Origin: Diadophis punctatus similis
Taxonomy: Eukaryota > Chordata > Lepidosauria > Squamata > Dipsadidae
NCBI GenBank assembly: GCA_023053685.1
Contig: JALIGW010000001.1
Location: 57,054,859 to 57,118,858, forward strand
DNA length: 64,000 nucleotides
Reading direction: 5' to 3'
The position numbers and the translations under genes were made by a program. The notes below the pieces were generated by a model. The model made no database searches. It had not been told where the DNA came from and worked only from the letters and a program-made list of their open reading frames with translations. Shown here in pieces: positions 1 through 9,031 of this stretch; within the stretch, counting starts at the first letter, position 1; each line of letters starts with the position of its first letter.

Positions 1-346
1 TTTCCATATGCCAACAATTTCCTCCCTCCCCACACTGCATAAAGTGGCTTCTTCATTTTCTGATTGATTTGAAATGTTTATTTGCAACCATAGGTTTTAG
101 CAAAATTCATATAGATTGCAACAATCTATATCAGTGGAATACCATCCCCTCTAATATTAACATTATTTGTCAGCACGTGCTTTCTCTTTTTCTCCTAAAA
201 AAATTCCACAAGTCCCCATTGTTCTACAATTTGTACAAATTGATATATATATAAACTTCTATTTTGGATTGGCTTTCCATACATTTCTTGCTTTGGCACA
301 TGCCTCAAGGCAAGGCAGGCCACTGCTATGTGGGAACTCTCTAAGG
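1..346. other. AT-rich intergenic sequence, nothing recognised
   Basis: No splice-bounded coding segment and no repeat that I recognise. Short open frames here are AT-rich and look random. Confidence 0.5.
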
Positions 347-473
347 CAGTGTTTGTCAACCTCAGCAATTTTAAGATGTATGGATTTCAATTCCCAGAAT
401 TTCCCAGGCAGCATACTGACTGGGGGAGTTGAAGTCCATACAACTTAAACTTGTCAAGGTTGAAAAACAGTGC
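347..473. mobile_element. Palindromic hAT-like MITE (family A), diverged
   Basis: The two halves are inverted copies: the left arm runs from CAGTGTTTGTCAACC through a centre near 405-415, and the right arm returns through GTTGAAGTCCATA to GGTTGAAAAACAGTG. It is the same family as the element at 579-713 but more diverged. I could not define a clean target duplication. Confidence 0.6.
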
Positions 474-578
474 TGTGGGAATTCAAAGCAAGGAGCTTAG
501 ATCAACAAAATCTAGAACAGAATGGAAGATTTTATCCACACAAGGCACCATCATATCTCCTGGATCGTTCTTCAAGAG

Positions 579-713
579 CAGAGGTCTTCAAACTTGACAA
601 CTTTAAGACTTGTGGACTTGAATTCCCATAATTCTCCAGCCAGCAAAGCTGACTGGAGAATTCTGGGAGTTGAAGTCCACAAGTCTTAAAGTTGCCAAGT
701 TTGGGGACCCCTG
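579..713. mobile_element. Palindromic hAT-like MITE (family A), 135 bp
   Basis: A near-perfect palindrome: GACTTGTGGACTTGAATTCCC on the left is mirrored by GGGAGTTGAAGTCCACAAGTC on the right, around AGCCAGCAAAGCTGACTGG. It is flanked by a perfect 8-bp direct repeat TTCAAGAG (571-578 and 714-721), the target-duplication length of hAT transposons. It is too short to encode protein, so it is a non-autonomous element. Confidence 0.85.
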
Positions 714-929
714 TTCAAGAGCTAGAGCTCTTCAATCCTTTAGCAAAAAGGCCTGTTTTTTGTGAAAACTTGTATCATGAATTTTGTTTCATGAATTTGG
801 GTGTTCTGTATCCCATGAACTTTGCAGCAGAATAAATTTTTTTGCATTTTTTTAAAAAAAGAGGCAAGAAACTAAAAATTGGGTATAAACACTGGTAGTT
901 ATAGTTCTGAGGGGTGCTGGATGCTCTCT

Positions 930-1411
930 GAGCTTTGCTTGTTTTCTTGCAGATGTTTCATTACCCTAACTAGGTAACATCATCAGTGCTGGTAAGGAGT
1001 GTTGTTTGCTGTCAGTTTATATTCTGGTGACTTGCCTGTCTGTGTGGGGGAGGGTGGTCTTAGGTTGGCCTGTTTACTGATGGCTCTTTGGCAGTTTCTT
1101 GGTTGGGGTATTGTTTACTTGATTGTTGGTCTGAAGTTAAACTTGGAGTTAATCAATTAACTGATCTGGGTGCTGATTATTGATGGAACAGGCAGAAGAC
1201 TGGCAGAAGGCATCCATTAACACCAACTGGCAGTCAGAAGACATGATGAAAATTCTTTAATTTCACAACATATAGACAGATTTTAATCATAGTTTCAATT
1301 GGAAAAATGTTACAATCCTAGACCGGGCCAAGTCCAAAAATGCCAGGGAATTTCTAGAAGCCTGGCACTCTGACAAATCAGCTATCAAAAGACACATAGA
1401 TATTAACAACA
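930..1411. mobile_element. Penelope-like element fragment, part 1 (split by the MITE at 1414-2761)
   Basis: Two parts. Bases 930 to about 1170 read as the terminal region of a Penelope-like element on the minus strand, including a hammerhead-like core. From about 1190 to 1411 the + strand carries a degenerate endonuclease-side coding tail, readable in pieces such as FNWKNVTILDRAKSKNAREF and EAWHSD around 1300-1380. The two parts are head to head, a layout common in Penelope insertions. The coding part resumes at 2762 after the MITE. Family assignment rests on my recognition of this tail, not on a search. Confidence 0.55.
955..986 (-). other. Hammerhead-ribozyme-like core in Penelope terminal sequence
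   Basis: On the minus strand CTGATGA is followed by a short stem (GTTACC pairing with GGTAAT, one G-U pair) and then GAAAC. This is the order of the hammerhead catalytic core. Penelope-like elements are known to carry minimal hammerheads in their terminal repeats. I could not resolve stem III or the cleavage triplet, so activity is not implied. Confidence 0.4.
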
Positions 1412-1748
1412 TACCGTATTTTTCGGAGTATAGGACGCACCTTTTTACTCCCAAAAAGGGGGTCAAAAAGTGGGTGCGTCCTATACACCGAATGCAGCCC
1501 CCAACCCCCCCAGCCCCCACCCTTCGGAAGTTTTCCCCGCCGCCCGCCGCTGCCTCCGCCACCGCCGCTTGCCCCCCCCGCTGCTTGCCCCCGCCGTCCC
1601 CGTTGTTGCTTGCCGCCGCCACCACCGCTGCTTGCCGCCGCCACCCATTCCTGAGCTAGCACCTTTCGAGGTGCCACCGCTCCACTTCGATCCCCACCGC
1701 TGCCCGCTTGCGAGCGAGCGGGCGTACGAGCAGGCGAGGCGTGGCGGC

Positions 1749-2040
1749 AGGCAGGTGTCTTGGAAGCGCCGAGGGCAGCACGCACGTCCGGGATGCCGCT
1801 TAGCCGGCAGCAGCGGGCGCAGCGAGTCCCGTCCTTACGCGCGTCCCTGGCGCTTGCTGTGGCGACGCTGTTTTCTCCGAGATCTTTGTCTACTGCTCCT
1901 TCTCCGAGACAAAGGTCTCGGAGAAAACAGCGTCGCCACAGCAAGCGCCGGGGACGCGCGTGGGGACGGAACTCGCTGCGCCCGCTGCTGCCGGCTAAGC
2001 GAGAAGGCTGCCCTTGGCGCTTCCAAAACACCTGCCTGTT
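1749..2040. repeat. About 290-bp CpG-rich inverted repeat (palindrome)
   Basis: The left arm (1749 to about 1890) is repeated in reverse complement from about 1900 to 2040. Shared blocks include GCTTAGCCGGCAGCAGCGGG and GCGCTTGCTGTGGCGACGCT. The short centre near 1890-1905 includes TACTGCTCC. Arm identity is high, with a few substitutions and one short length difference. The segment lies inside the TA-flanked MITE and is much richer in CpG than its surroundings. Confidence 0.8.
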
Positions 2041-2187
2041 GCCGCGCTTCGCCTCCTTCCTCAGCTGCTCTTCTCTAGCGAGCGCTCTTTGGCCGGGAAA
2101 ACCAGGAGCCGCCGCTTTCGCCGCAGATCTGCTCAGCTCAAGTTGCAGCCCTTGAGCTTCAGGAGGGAACTGGCTGCGAGACCGGGA

Positions 2188-2577
2188 GGACTTGTGGACT
2201 TCAACTCTAGCTAGCATGACTGGAGGAGGAATTCTGGGAGTTGAAGTCCACAAGTCTTAAACTTGCCAAGGGGGTGCAAGGGTCTTCAAACTTGTGGACT
2301 TCAACTCCCAGAATTCCTCCTCCAGTCATGCTAGCTCAGGAATTGGAGTTGAAGTCCACAAATCTTAAAGCTGTCAAGTTTGAAGACCCCTGGGTTAGGG
2401 GTGCAAGGGTCTTCAAACTTGGCAAGACTTTTTACAACCATGTACACTTTTTACAAACTTCAAACTTGACAGCTTTAAGACTTGTGGACTTCAACTCCCA
2501 TTCCTGAGCTAGCATGACTGGAGAAGGAATTCTGGGAGTTGAAGTCCACAAGTCTTAAAGCTGTCAAGTTTCAAGTT
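2188..2577. repeat. Cluster of partial family-A palindromic repeats nested in the MITE
   Basis: Several alternating copies of GACTTGTGGACTTCAACTCC and its reverse complement, with GCTAGCATGACTGGAG centres. They show that family-A sequence was inserted, duplicated or rearranged more than once inside the TA-flanked element. The downstream 2575-2640 carries short direct repeats of a TACATGGTTGTAAAAAGT unit. Confidence 0.65.
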
Positions 2578-2761
2578 TGTAAAAAGTGTACATGGTTGTA
2601 AAAAGTATACATGGTTGTAAAAAGTATTCTGCTACACTGGTATTTTATTAAATAATATATTACTACACCATTTGGTTCAGAATACTTTTTTCCTTGTTTT
2701 CCTCCTCTAAAATCTAGGTGCGTCCTATACTCCGGTGCGTCCTATACTCCGAAAAATACGG

Positions 2762-2835
2762 TATATAGACAATAAACCAGCCCAAAAGAGAACAAAAAGA
2801 CTCCAGTACCTCTCCACCAGTAATCAGCACCCTCA
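2762..2835 (+). mobile_element. Penelope-like element fragment, part 2
   Basis: Continues the fragment ending at 1411 once the MITE is removed. The frame reads through a short Pro/Lys/Arg-rich tail (KENKKTPVPLHQ) and then stops, as expected for the C-terminal end of the Penelope protein. Confidence 0.5.
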
Positions 2836-3463
2836 TTTCAATCCAGAGCTACAAACATTCTCCTTTATTAATTATAGTTCTTTTAAAAAGGAGCTTACAT
2901 TGGGGAGGTTTGCATTTAAAAAGCCTGCACCATGAAGACTTGCATGTGAAAAAAATGAAAGAAGATTGATTTGCACTTATAAAAAGAATTCTTGGGCAAT
3001 TTAACAGTTACATAAATTAAAGGAAGATACAGCTAAAGTTACCATATGTTACAAGATGTTATGAATGTAAAGGGTTGTGGAATTTCCTACATTTTTAAGG
3101 CATAAAAGATAATGCCTAAGAATGCAGACAATGTAGAGGATAAGGATATGTTGTTGTTTTTGCAGGTTGTTTTCTTGCACACATTCTTACTTGTACTTTG
3201 GGTGCTGTTCCTCCCAACAGATCTCATCTGCATCTGGATCCAAACTACAGCTCAACACTCTTTTGGCCTCTTCAAACAGTCATAGAAAAGGTGGGATGAA
3301 TGAGGAGCATATCAGATCCTTGCTTCAGGTAAGTCACTTGGCTAGGATTAGCTTCCACCGTGAAGAAGGACAGTGCAATATTTTTATTGACAACAGTACA
3401 GAACAGGTGGGATTTCAATGCAGTCACCAAAAGCAATCTTTGATCATTGCTGAAAAGCATTAA
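2836..3463. other. Intergenic sequence, nothing recognised
   Basis: AT-rich sequence without a convincing exon or known repeat. Confidence 0.4.
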
Positions 3464-4030
3464 TATAGAATAGAATTCTTTATTGACCAAGTGTGATTGG
3501 ACACACAAGGAATTTGTCTTTGGTGCATATGCTCTCAGTGTACATAAAAGAAAAGATACATTTGTCAAGAATCATAAGGTACAATACTTAATGATTGTCA
3601 TAGGGTACAAATAAGCAGTCAGGAAATAATCAATATTAATATAAATTGTAAGGATACAAGCAACAAGTTACAGTCATACAGTCATAAGTGGGAGGAGATG
3701 GGTGATAGGAACAATGAGAAGACTAATAGTAATAGTAATGCAGCCTTAGTGAATAGTTTGACAGTGGTGAGGGAATTATTTGTTTAGCAGAGTGATGGCG
3801 TTCGGTAAAAAACTGTTCTTGTGTCTAAGTTGTCTTGGTGTGCAGTGCTCTATAGCATCGTTTTGAGGGTAGGAGTTGAAGCAGTTTGTGTCCAGGATGC
3901 GAGGGGTCTGTAAATATTTTCACGGCCCTCTTTTTATTTATTTATTTATTTATTTGGAGGTTCTTCTATGCCGCCCTACTCCCTAAGGACTCAGGGCTTT
4001 TTGACTTGTGCAGCATACAAGTCCTCAATG
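3464..4030 (-). mobile_element. L2/CR1-like LINE 3' end, minus strand
   Basis: On the minus strand, 3925 down to about 3780 encodes a degenerate C-terminal tail of a LINE reverse-transcriptase protein, with a pattern ending in RHKNSFLPNAITLLNK. The 3' untranslated part runs to a TAGAATAGAATTC tail at about 3464. At 3926-4030 a (TTTA)n stretch leads into another short repeat (ATGCCGCCCTACTCC) commonly seen next to reptile LINE tails. 5'-truncated and inactive. Confidence 0.6.
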
Positions 4031-4607
4031 GAAGGCAGGTTGGCAGTAAATTGTTTTTTCTGCAGTTCTGATTATCCTCTGATGTTTAGAAATTTGATGG
4101 CTAAATGTGGTAAATGGATGAACTTTAAACAAAATAACTTTTTGATTGGCAGCTGTCCAGCATTTGTTTATAAGATAGGCAGTTATATAAATGTTTTAAA
4201 TATATAAATAAAAATAAGATATACGTAGAAGAAGAACCTAATTCTTGAAAGAACTGGTTGAAATGCAGAGTTCTGTTTGAAATGTGACTAGAGACCCTTA
4301 GATATCTTATTTGACTACTAAAGTTCAGTGGAAGAATTTGTGCCAGTCAACTATCATTCAGTCCCTCACCTTACAGAATTGTGGTCTGAGGAATACAAGG
4401 TTATCCTTCGCCCTCGGGCCATCTCACAGAAAGGAGTTTTGCTATAATAGCAAAATAAACACAAAATGAAACTGCATTAAAAAGTAAAGATTTACCAATA
4501 TGTGTGACTGCAATTTAAGGCTACAGTGTAACACTGCACACTGAAAAAAGAAAGAAAACAAAACAGGAATGAAACAAAACCCTAATTCTTATCAAAGGGC
4601 AAAAAAT
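4031..4607. other. Intergenic sequence, nothing recognised
   Basis: AT-rich, with no exon or repeat that I can support. Confidence 0.4.
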
Positions 4608-4836
4608 CCTGAGTGGCGCAGTGGTTAGAATCTTGTATTGCAGGCTAACTCTGCTCACAGTGTAGAGTTTGATCCTGACAGGGCTCGAGGTTGACGCAGC
4701 CTTCCATCCTTCCGAAGTTGGTAAAATGAGGAGCCAGGTTGTTAAGGGCAATATATTGAATTTGTAAACTATTCAGAGAGTATTGTAAAGCATTTGAAGC
4801 GCTATATAAGTCTAAGTACTATTGCTATTGCTAAAA
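4608..4836 (+). mobile_element. tRNA-derived SINE (Sauria-type)
   Basis: Begins with an A-box-like GAGTGGCGCAGTGGTTAGAA and has a B-box-like GTTTGATCCTGAC. It shares the central GCAGCCTTCCATCCTTCCGA block with the copies at 15198, 54197 and 59168, and ends in CTATTGCTATTGCT. This is a pol III retroposon, not a tRNA gene. Confidence 0.85.
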
Positions 4837-4839
4837 GTC

Positions 4840-6589
4840 CAGAGTCACTATTGTGTGAGACAAATATGAGAAATAAATAAGTAAAAGAAAATGACTGCAG
4901 AAATATAAGTTCATTTTCTTAAATTATGGCAGTGAAATATGTAATCTTCCTGAGATCATCTTTTTTCTGTGTAGAAGTAACAACTATTTCTTCTCAAAAT
5001 GGCTCCCATTTTCCTCAGAATACACCCTCTTCATAGTTTGTTTCTTCCGCTTAATTTTTCTTAAAACAAATTGACTGTCAAAGTCAGTGCAGAATTATAT
5101 CCCACTACAAAATTGCAAGAGAACTATCCATTTCTTACAGGATGGGGAAAGGACAGAATACCAGATCAAACCAAGATGCAGTGGGCAGCATTCTCTGAAG
5201 CTTATGAGATGTTTTCATATAAAGCTTGTTGAGAACCCCCTTCTCTGCATAAGGCCTTCATGTTACAATAATGACACTTTGCTGTCTAGCACTAGGTGTC
5301 TCTCCTTTAAATTTCCCATTATGACCATAGAGTGATGACATTCTGGCTCCTCTTAGATATGGTGGGTAGATCACAGCTTATTGCCATCAGTGCTGGTGGA
5401 CACTGTTGGAACCTATGGGCCTCAGCTGCCAGATATTAAAGGCATTTTAAGAGCCTTCATTCTTTTCTCACAATGTCCTAGCAGTGGTTAGAGCATTCTG
5501 TTGTATCCTGTTTGAGAAATGCTGGGTTTTTATAGAAAGGTAGGCAATTAATGGATTAAAGCAGATGTTGTCCATATACTATTATAGGGCATAGAAAGTT
5601 ACTGTCCCAGTGCTATATTTTAATTTATGGCATGTTTTCTGCATAATTCTGTATGTCACTTTTGAGACTGTTGAAACTATGCATTGAGTTATCTTAATGT
5701 TTGTTCATCAGTAGAATTTACCCACACAGTGGACTGTCGGAATAATAAAGTTTGAAATGTCATCTATTTATAAATTGAAAAAGAACAAATATTCTGTTAT
5801 AAACAGTTTGACCAAAAGTGAGCACATATTCAGATATGCATATTTCAATATTCATAATCAAATGTCTAATGTGTTTGCAAAAAAAGAAAAAGGTGGATAA
5901 GGTTGGAATTTGTATTTAAAATAACCCCCCAAAGCAGAACTGTGTACAGCATAAATTATCTATCACCAGTTAATCCAGCAATATCAGCATCAATACCATC
6001 TGTTTTATATTGGCTGCTCTGACTTAAGGTGTAGGTCTTTGTGACGATGTGAATTGTTACTGAAAGATAAACAGTAACATTTAATGGGTTTTCAAAAGTA
6101 ATCCCATCTTTTTTCACATAAGTCCCCCCCACACACACTCACAGCTTTTTAATATGTATCAAAATGTATTTCTAGCTCTGAAAGACACATGTGTGGTCCC
6201 ATATATACATACACCATTCAGTTGCTAAGAATAGTTTGATGAGGTTGAGACTCAATGAAGGTCTGAAAGCAGATGATATGACAAATCCTCAAAGGACTCC
6301 ATTTCACACACCAGATTGCTTGCACAGATTCAAAGACATCCATTACTGGCTGCTCAAATGTGATGTGTGTCTTTCTGAGACACTATTAAACAGCTGTCAC
6401 ACTCTAACCCAGAGCTTGCTAAAGTTAATTGTGTGTGTAAATCATGCACGGTGTAGACCAGGTACCTGCAGCAAGTAACTGCTCTAACTGGTTTCTTTTT
6501 TTTCCAGTACATCTTGAACCTTCTACCACCATGTCAGTTTCTTCCAATTCATTGAGACCTGTTGTTTAAGGTAAGGAGCAATGGCATCT
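4840..6589. other. Intergenic sequence, nothing recognised
   Basis: About 1.75 kb of AT-rich sequence. No ORF with protein-like composition, no splice-bounded segment and no clear repeat. Confidence 0.4.
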
Positions 6590-6881
6590 GTGTATGTCAA
6601 AAAATACGACGTCAGCAACAGAGTAATCAGTGCCTGGAATGCAGTACCTGACTCTGTGGTTTCTTCCCCAAACCCCCAAAACTTTAACCTTAGACTGTCT
6701 ACAGCTGACCTCACCCCATTCCTAAGAGGTCTGTAAGGGGCGTGCATAAGCGCACCATCGTGGCTACCATCCCTGTCCTTCTGTCCTATTGTCTAATTTT
6801 ACCTTAACATACTTTGCTTTTGTTTATGTTTATATCATACCTGTTATCTTGTACACGTGTTGACAAAATAAATAAATAAAA
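6590..6881 (+). mobile_element. 5'-truncated CR1/L2-type LINE 3' end
   Basis: Encodes the last residues of the LINE reverse-transcriptase protein in degenerate form (NRVISAWNAVPDSVV-like, then RLSTADLTPFLRGL and stop near 6735). The 3' UTR contains GGGGCGTGCATAAGCGCACC and the tail is (AAATA)n. The same family recurs at 20027, 23510, 37601, 43842, 45427, 46370, 48242, 61880 and 62654. Confidence 0.8.
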
Positions 6882-7100
6882 AGTCAAGCTGGCATCTGCA
6901 CTGCACAGTGGGAACCTGCAGTGTAGGAAGATACGGATGCCATGTGAAAAGTGGTAGAATCTACGCACATAAAAAGAAATGGAGCTTTGATTGCGATTGC
7001 AGCGGCCATCTTGACTTTTTTTGACATTCATCTCCTCAACCCCTGGAGGATACAGGAAAAAAATGAGACGTTGTACTTACCTGAGACGTCCATTCTCGTA

Positions 7101-7210
7101 GGGTGGAGCTAGCCGCCAAGATTGGGTATTGGCACAGCCTTCTAGCCAATGATGACTGAGTCTGGAAAAGTATAAAAGGTGGCTCTAGGCCTAGATTCCC
7201 CCTCTTTTTG
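7101..7210. repeat. E1 left inverted terminal repeat (110 bp)
   Basis: Exact reverse complement of 13440-13549 by my base-by-base reading. Starts GGGTGGAGCTAGCCGCCAAG and ends CCCCCTCTTTTTG. Contains GTATAAAAGG. Confidence 0.93.
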
Positions 7211-7418
7211 GCGAGGGATAAATGCCAGACTCAAGTGCCGTCAATCCAACAAGTTTATTAACTGTCTAAACAAGAATTTCCGCAAGAGTGAGTAGCCTAA
7301 ATACCTAACCTAATTACCTAAGACAGAGGATAACTATGTACACTAATATTCCTAGAAACCTAATGAACCATACAATATGAATAACCTGTCCAGCCAGAAT
7401 ACATGCAGAAGGGAGGGA
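7211..7418. other. E1 non-coding segment between left ITR and ICR
   Basis: Lies between the terminal repeat and the ICR, downstream of the recombinase ORF in the transcript. No ORF and no sub-repeat seen. Confidence 0.6.
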
Positions 7419-7512
7419 CTTGGCGGCTAGCTCCACCCTACGAGAATGGACGTCTCAGGTAAGTACAACGTCTCATTCTCCATAGTGGGTGGAGCTAGCT
7501 GCCAAGATTGGG
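7419..7512. repeat. E1 internal complementary region (ICR)
   Basis: The first part (about 7419-7476) is the reverse complement of the left border and start of the left ITR. The second part (about 7477-7512) is the reverse complement of the right border. The junction corresponds to CTATGGAG of the right end fused to AATGAGACG of the left end. In DIRS-1-type elements the ICR is proposed to template completion of a circular DNA intermediate. Confidence 0.9.
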
Positions 7513-7527
7513 ACATGCCAAAGTAAT

Positions 7528-9031
7528 CTAGTCCCCAGGGAGGGCCTCCTGATTCTGGCTGGGACCACCACCCTCCAAAGTTACCTGTTCCAGCACCCTG
7601 CGCCCAAAGTCAGCCTCCTGTGAGGCGAAGGCGTCCAGTCTGTAGTGCCGGACAAATGGCGTTGGTGATGCCCAGGTGGCAGCCCGGCAAATTTCCTCGA
7701 TGGAAGCCCTAGTGTTCCATGCCGCAGTGGTGGCCGCGCTGCGAGTGGAATGGGCAGTAACCCTGGTGGGTCGTGGCAGGGACAATTGTTCATATGCAAT
7801 GTTAATGACATATTTAATCCACCGACCCACCATAATAGAGGATGCCTTCCTCCCCATGGAAGTCTGGTGAAAAGAGACAAACAAGGCCTCAGTCCTGCGA
7901 AAAGCAGCTGTTCTCTGAATATAAATGTCCAGTGCACGCCTCACATCCAGGAGGTGCCACTGCCTTTCAATGTCTGAGGATGGAGAAGGGTAGAATGATG
8001 GTAAAACCACCTCCTGAGCCCGGTGGAAATAAGAGTTTACCTTTGGCAAAAAGGTGGGATCCAATCGTAAAACCACCCTGTCCTGGTGAAACACACAGAG
8101 GTCACTCCTGATGGAAAGGGCAGCCAGTTCAGATATGCGACGGGCGGAAGTGACAGCCACCAGGAAAACCACCTTGTAAGTCAGGTGGGCCAGAGAGGCA
8201 GAATCCAGGGGCTCAAAGGCGCCCCCCGTGAGTGCTGATAACACTTTTGATAAGTCCCAAGTGGGATACCTATGCACCACAGGAGGGCATCTATTCATCA
8301 AGGGCATCTATTGCGCCCTTCAGGAACCTGGAGACTAGGGGGTGAGTGGAGAGTTTCCCCAGAGAAGGACAAGACAACACTGTGGACAGGGCAGCAATTT
8401 GGCGTTTGAGGGTACTTGGGGCAAGACCCTTAGCTAACCCCTGGCGTAGGAATTGAAGAACATTTATGACCGAGAGGTCCAATGGGGAGTGACCCTCCCT
8501 ATCACACCAGGAACAGAAAGCCTTCCAGGAGGCTGAGTAGATACGATGTGTGGAAGGTCTGCGGGAGTCAAGCAAGACCTCCATGATGTCCTCGGGGATC
8601 CGACGGCTCGTCAGAGTGAGCCGCTCAAGCGCCAGGCGGTCAGTTGCAACCAGTGAGGCTCTGGATGCTGCACTGACCCCTGGAGCAGCGACCACTCTGT
8701 CGGAGGGATCCTCCATGGGGGTGAGACCGACAGGGAGACCAGGTCGGCGTACCAGGCTCGCCTTGGCCAGTCGGGTGCCAGAAGTATTACCTCGGCTCTT
8801 TCTTCCAGGATTTTCCGGATGACCTGCGGAATGATGGGAATGGGGGGAAATGCATAAAGCAGCCCCTGAGGCCAGGTGCAGCGGAGGGCGTCCACCCCTT
8901 CTGCTCCCTGAGTTTGATACCGGGATAGAAACCTGGGCAGTTGTGCATTCCCCGGGGTGGCAAAAAGGTCCATTACAGGCTGACCGAATTGACCCACAAG
9001 TCAGTGGAAAAGACCTGGGTGTAAACTCCAC
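7528..9031 (-). pseudogene. E1 tyrosine recombinase, frameshifted
   Basis: Carries out integration in DIRS elements in place of a DDE integrase. The N-terminal part (8291-9031, 246 codons) overlaps the end of pol in another frame and holds the DNA-binding SAM-like half. The catalytic half (7528-8307, 259 codons) has the box I Arg (TSARRISE, residues about 54-61), the HxxR motif (AHSTRS, His186 and Arg189) and the nucleophile Tyr in FVRHYRLDAF (Tyr222). The frames change at 8285-8312, where GGGCATCTATT is repeated 17 bp apart. Removing one 17-bp unit alone does not restore the frame, so at least one more indel occurred. All visible catalytic residues are intact. Stops shortly before the ICR, as in related elements. 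Confidence 0.88.

Larger units (their letters stand above)
1414..2761. mobile_element. 1.35-kb TA-flanked MITE (Tc1/mariner-like) with CpG-rich palindromic interior
   Basis: The ends are inverted copies: CCGTATTTTTCGGAGTATA at the left and TATACTCCGAAAAATACGG at the right, each next to a TA dinucleotide (1412-1413 and 2762-2763). Internal copies of GTGCGTCCTATAC lie near both ends. It has no transposase gene. It interrupts a Penelope fragment whose reading continues on the far side. A second element with the same ends is at 23820-24836. TA duplication suggests the Tc1/mariner superfamily, but no autonomous partner is visible here. Confidence 0.75.

Noticed and set aside
1470..2253. Long overlapping GC-rich open frames on both strands, possible gene or CpG-island promoter
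   Set aside because: They lie inside the TA-flanked MITE and read through a palindrome; mirrored frames give similar peptides. No splice or domain evidence.
3167..3568. 98-codon frames on both strands
   Set aside because: No motif, mutual overlap, and partly inside a LINE 3' UTR.
7528..8307. Tyrosine recombinase as a phage or bacterial integrase, implying contamination or transfer
   Set aside because: Adjacent RT, RNase H, gag, ITRs and ICR make it a DIRS retrotransposon enzyme.
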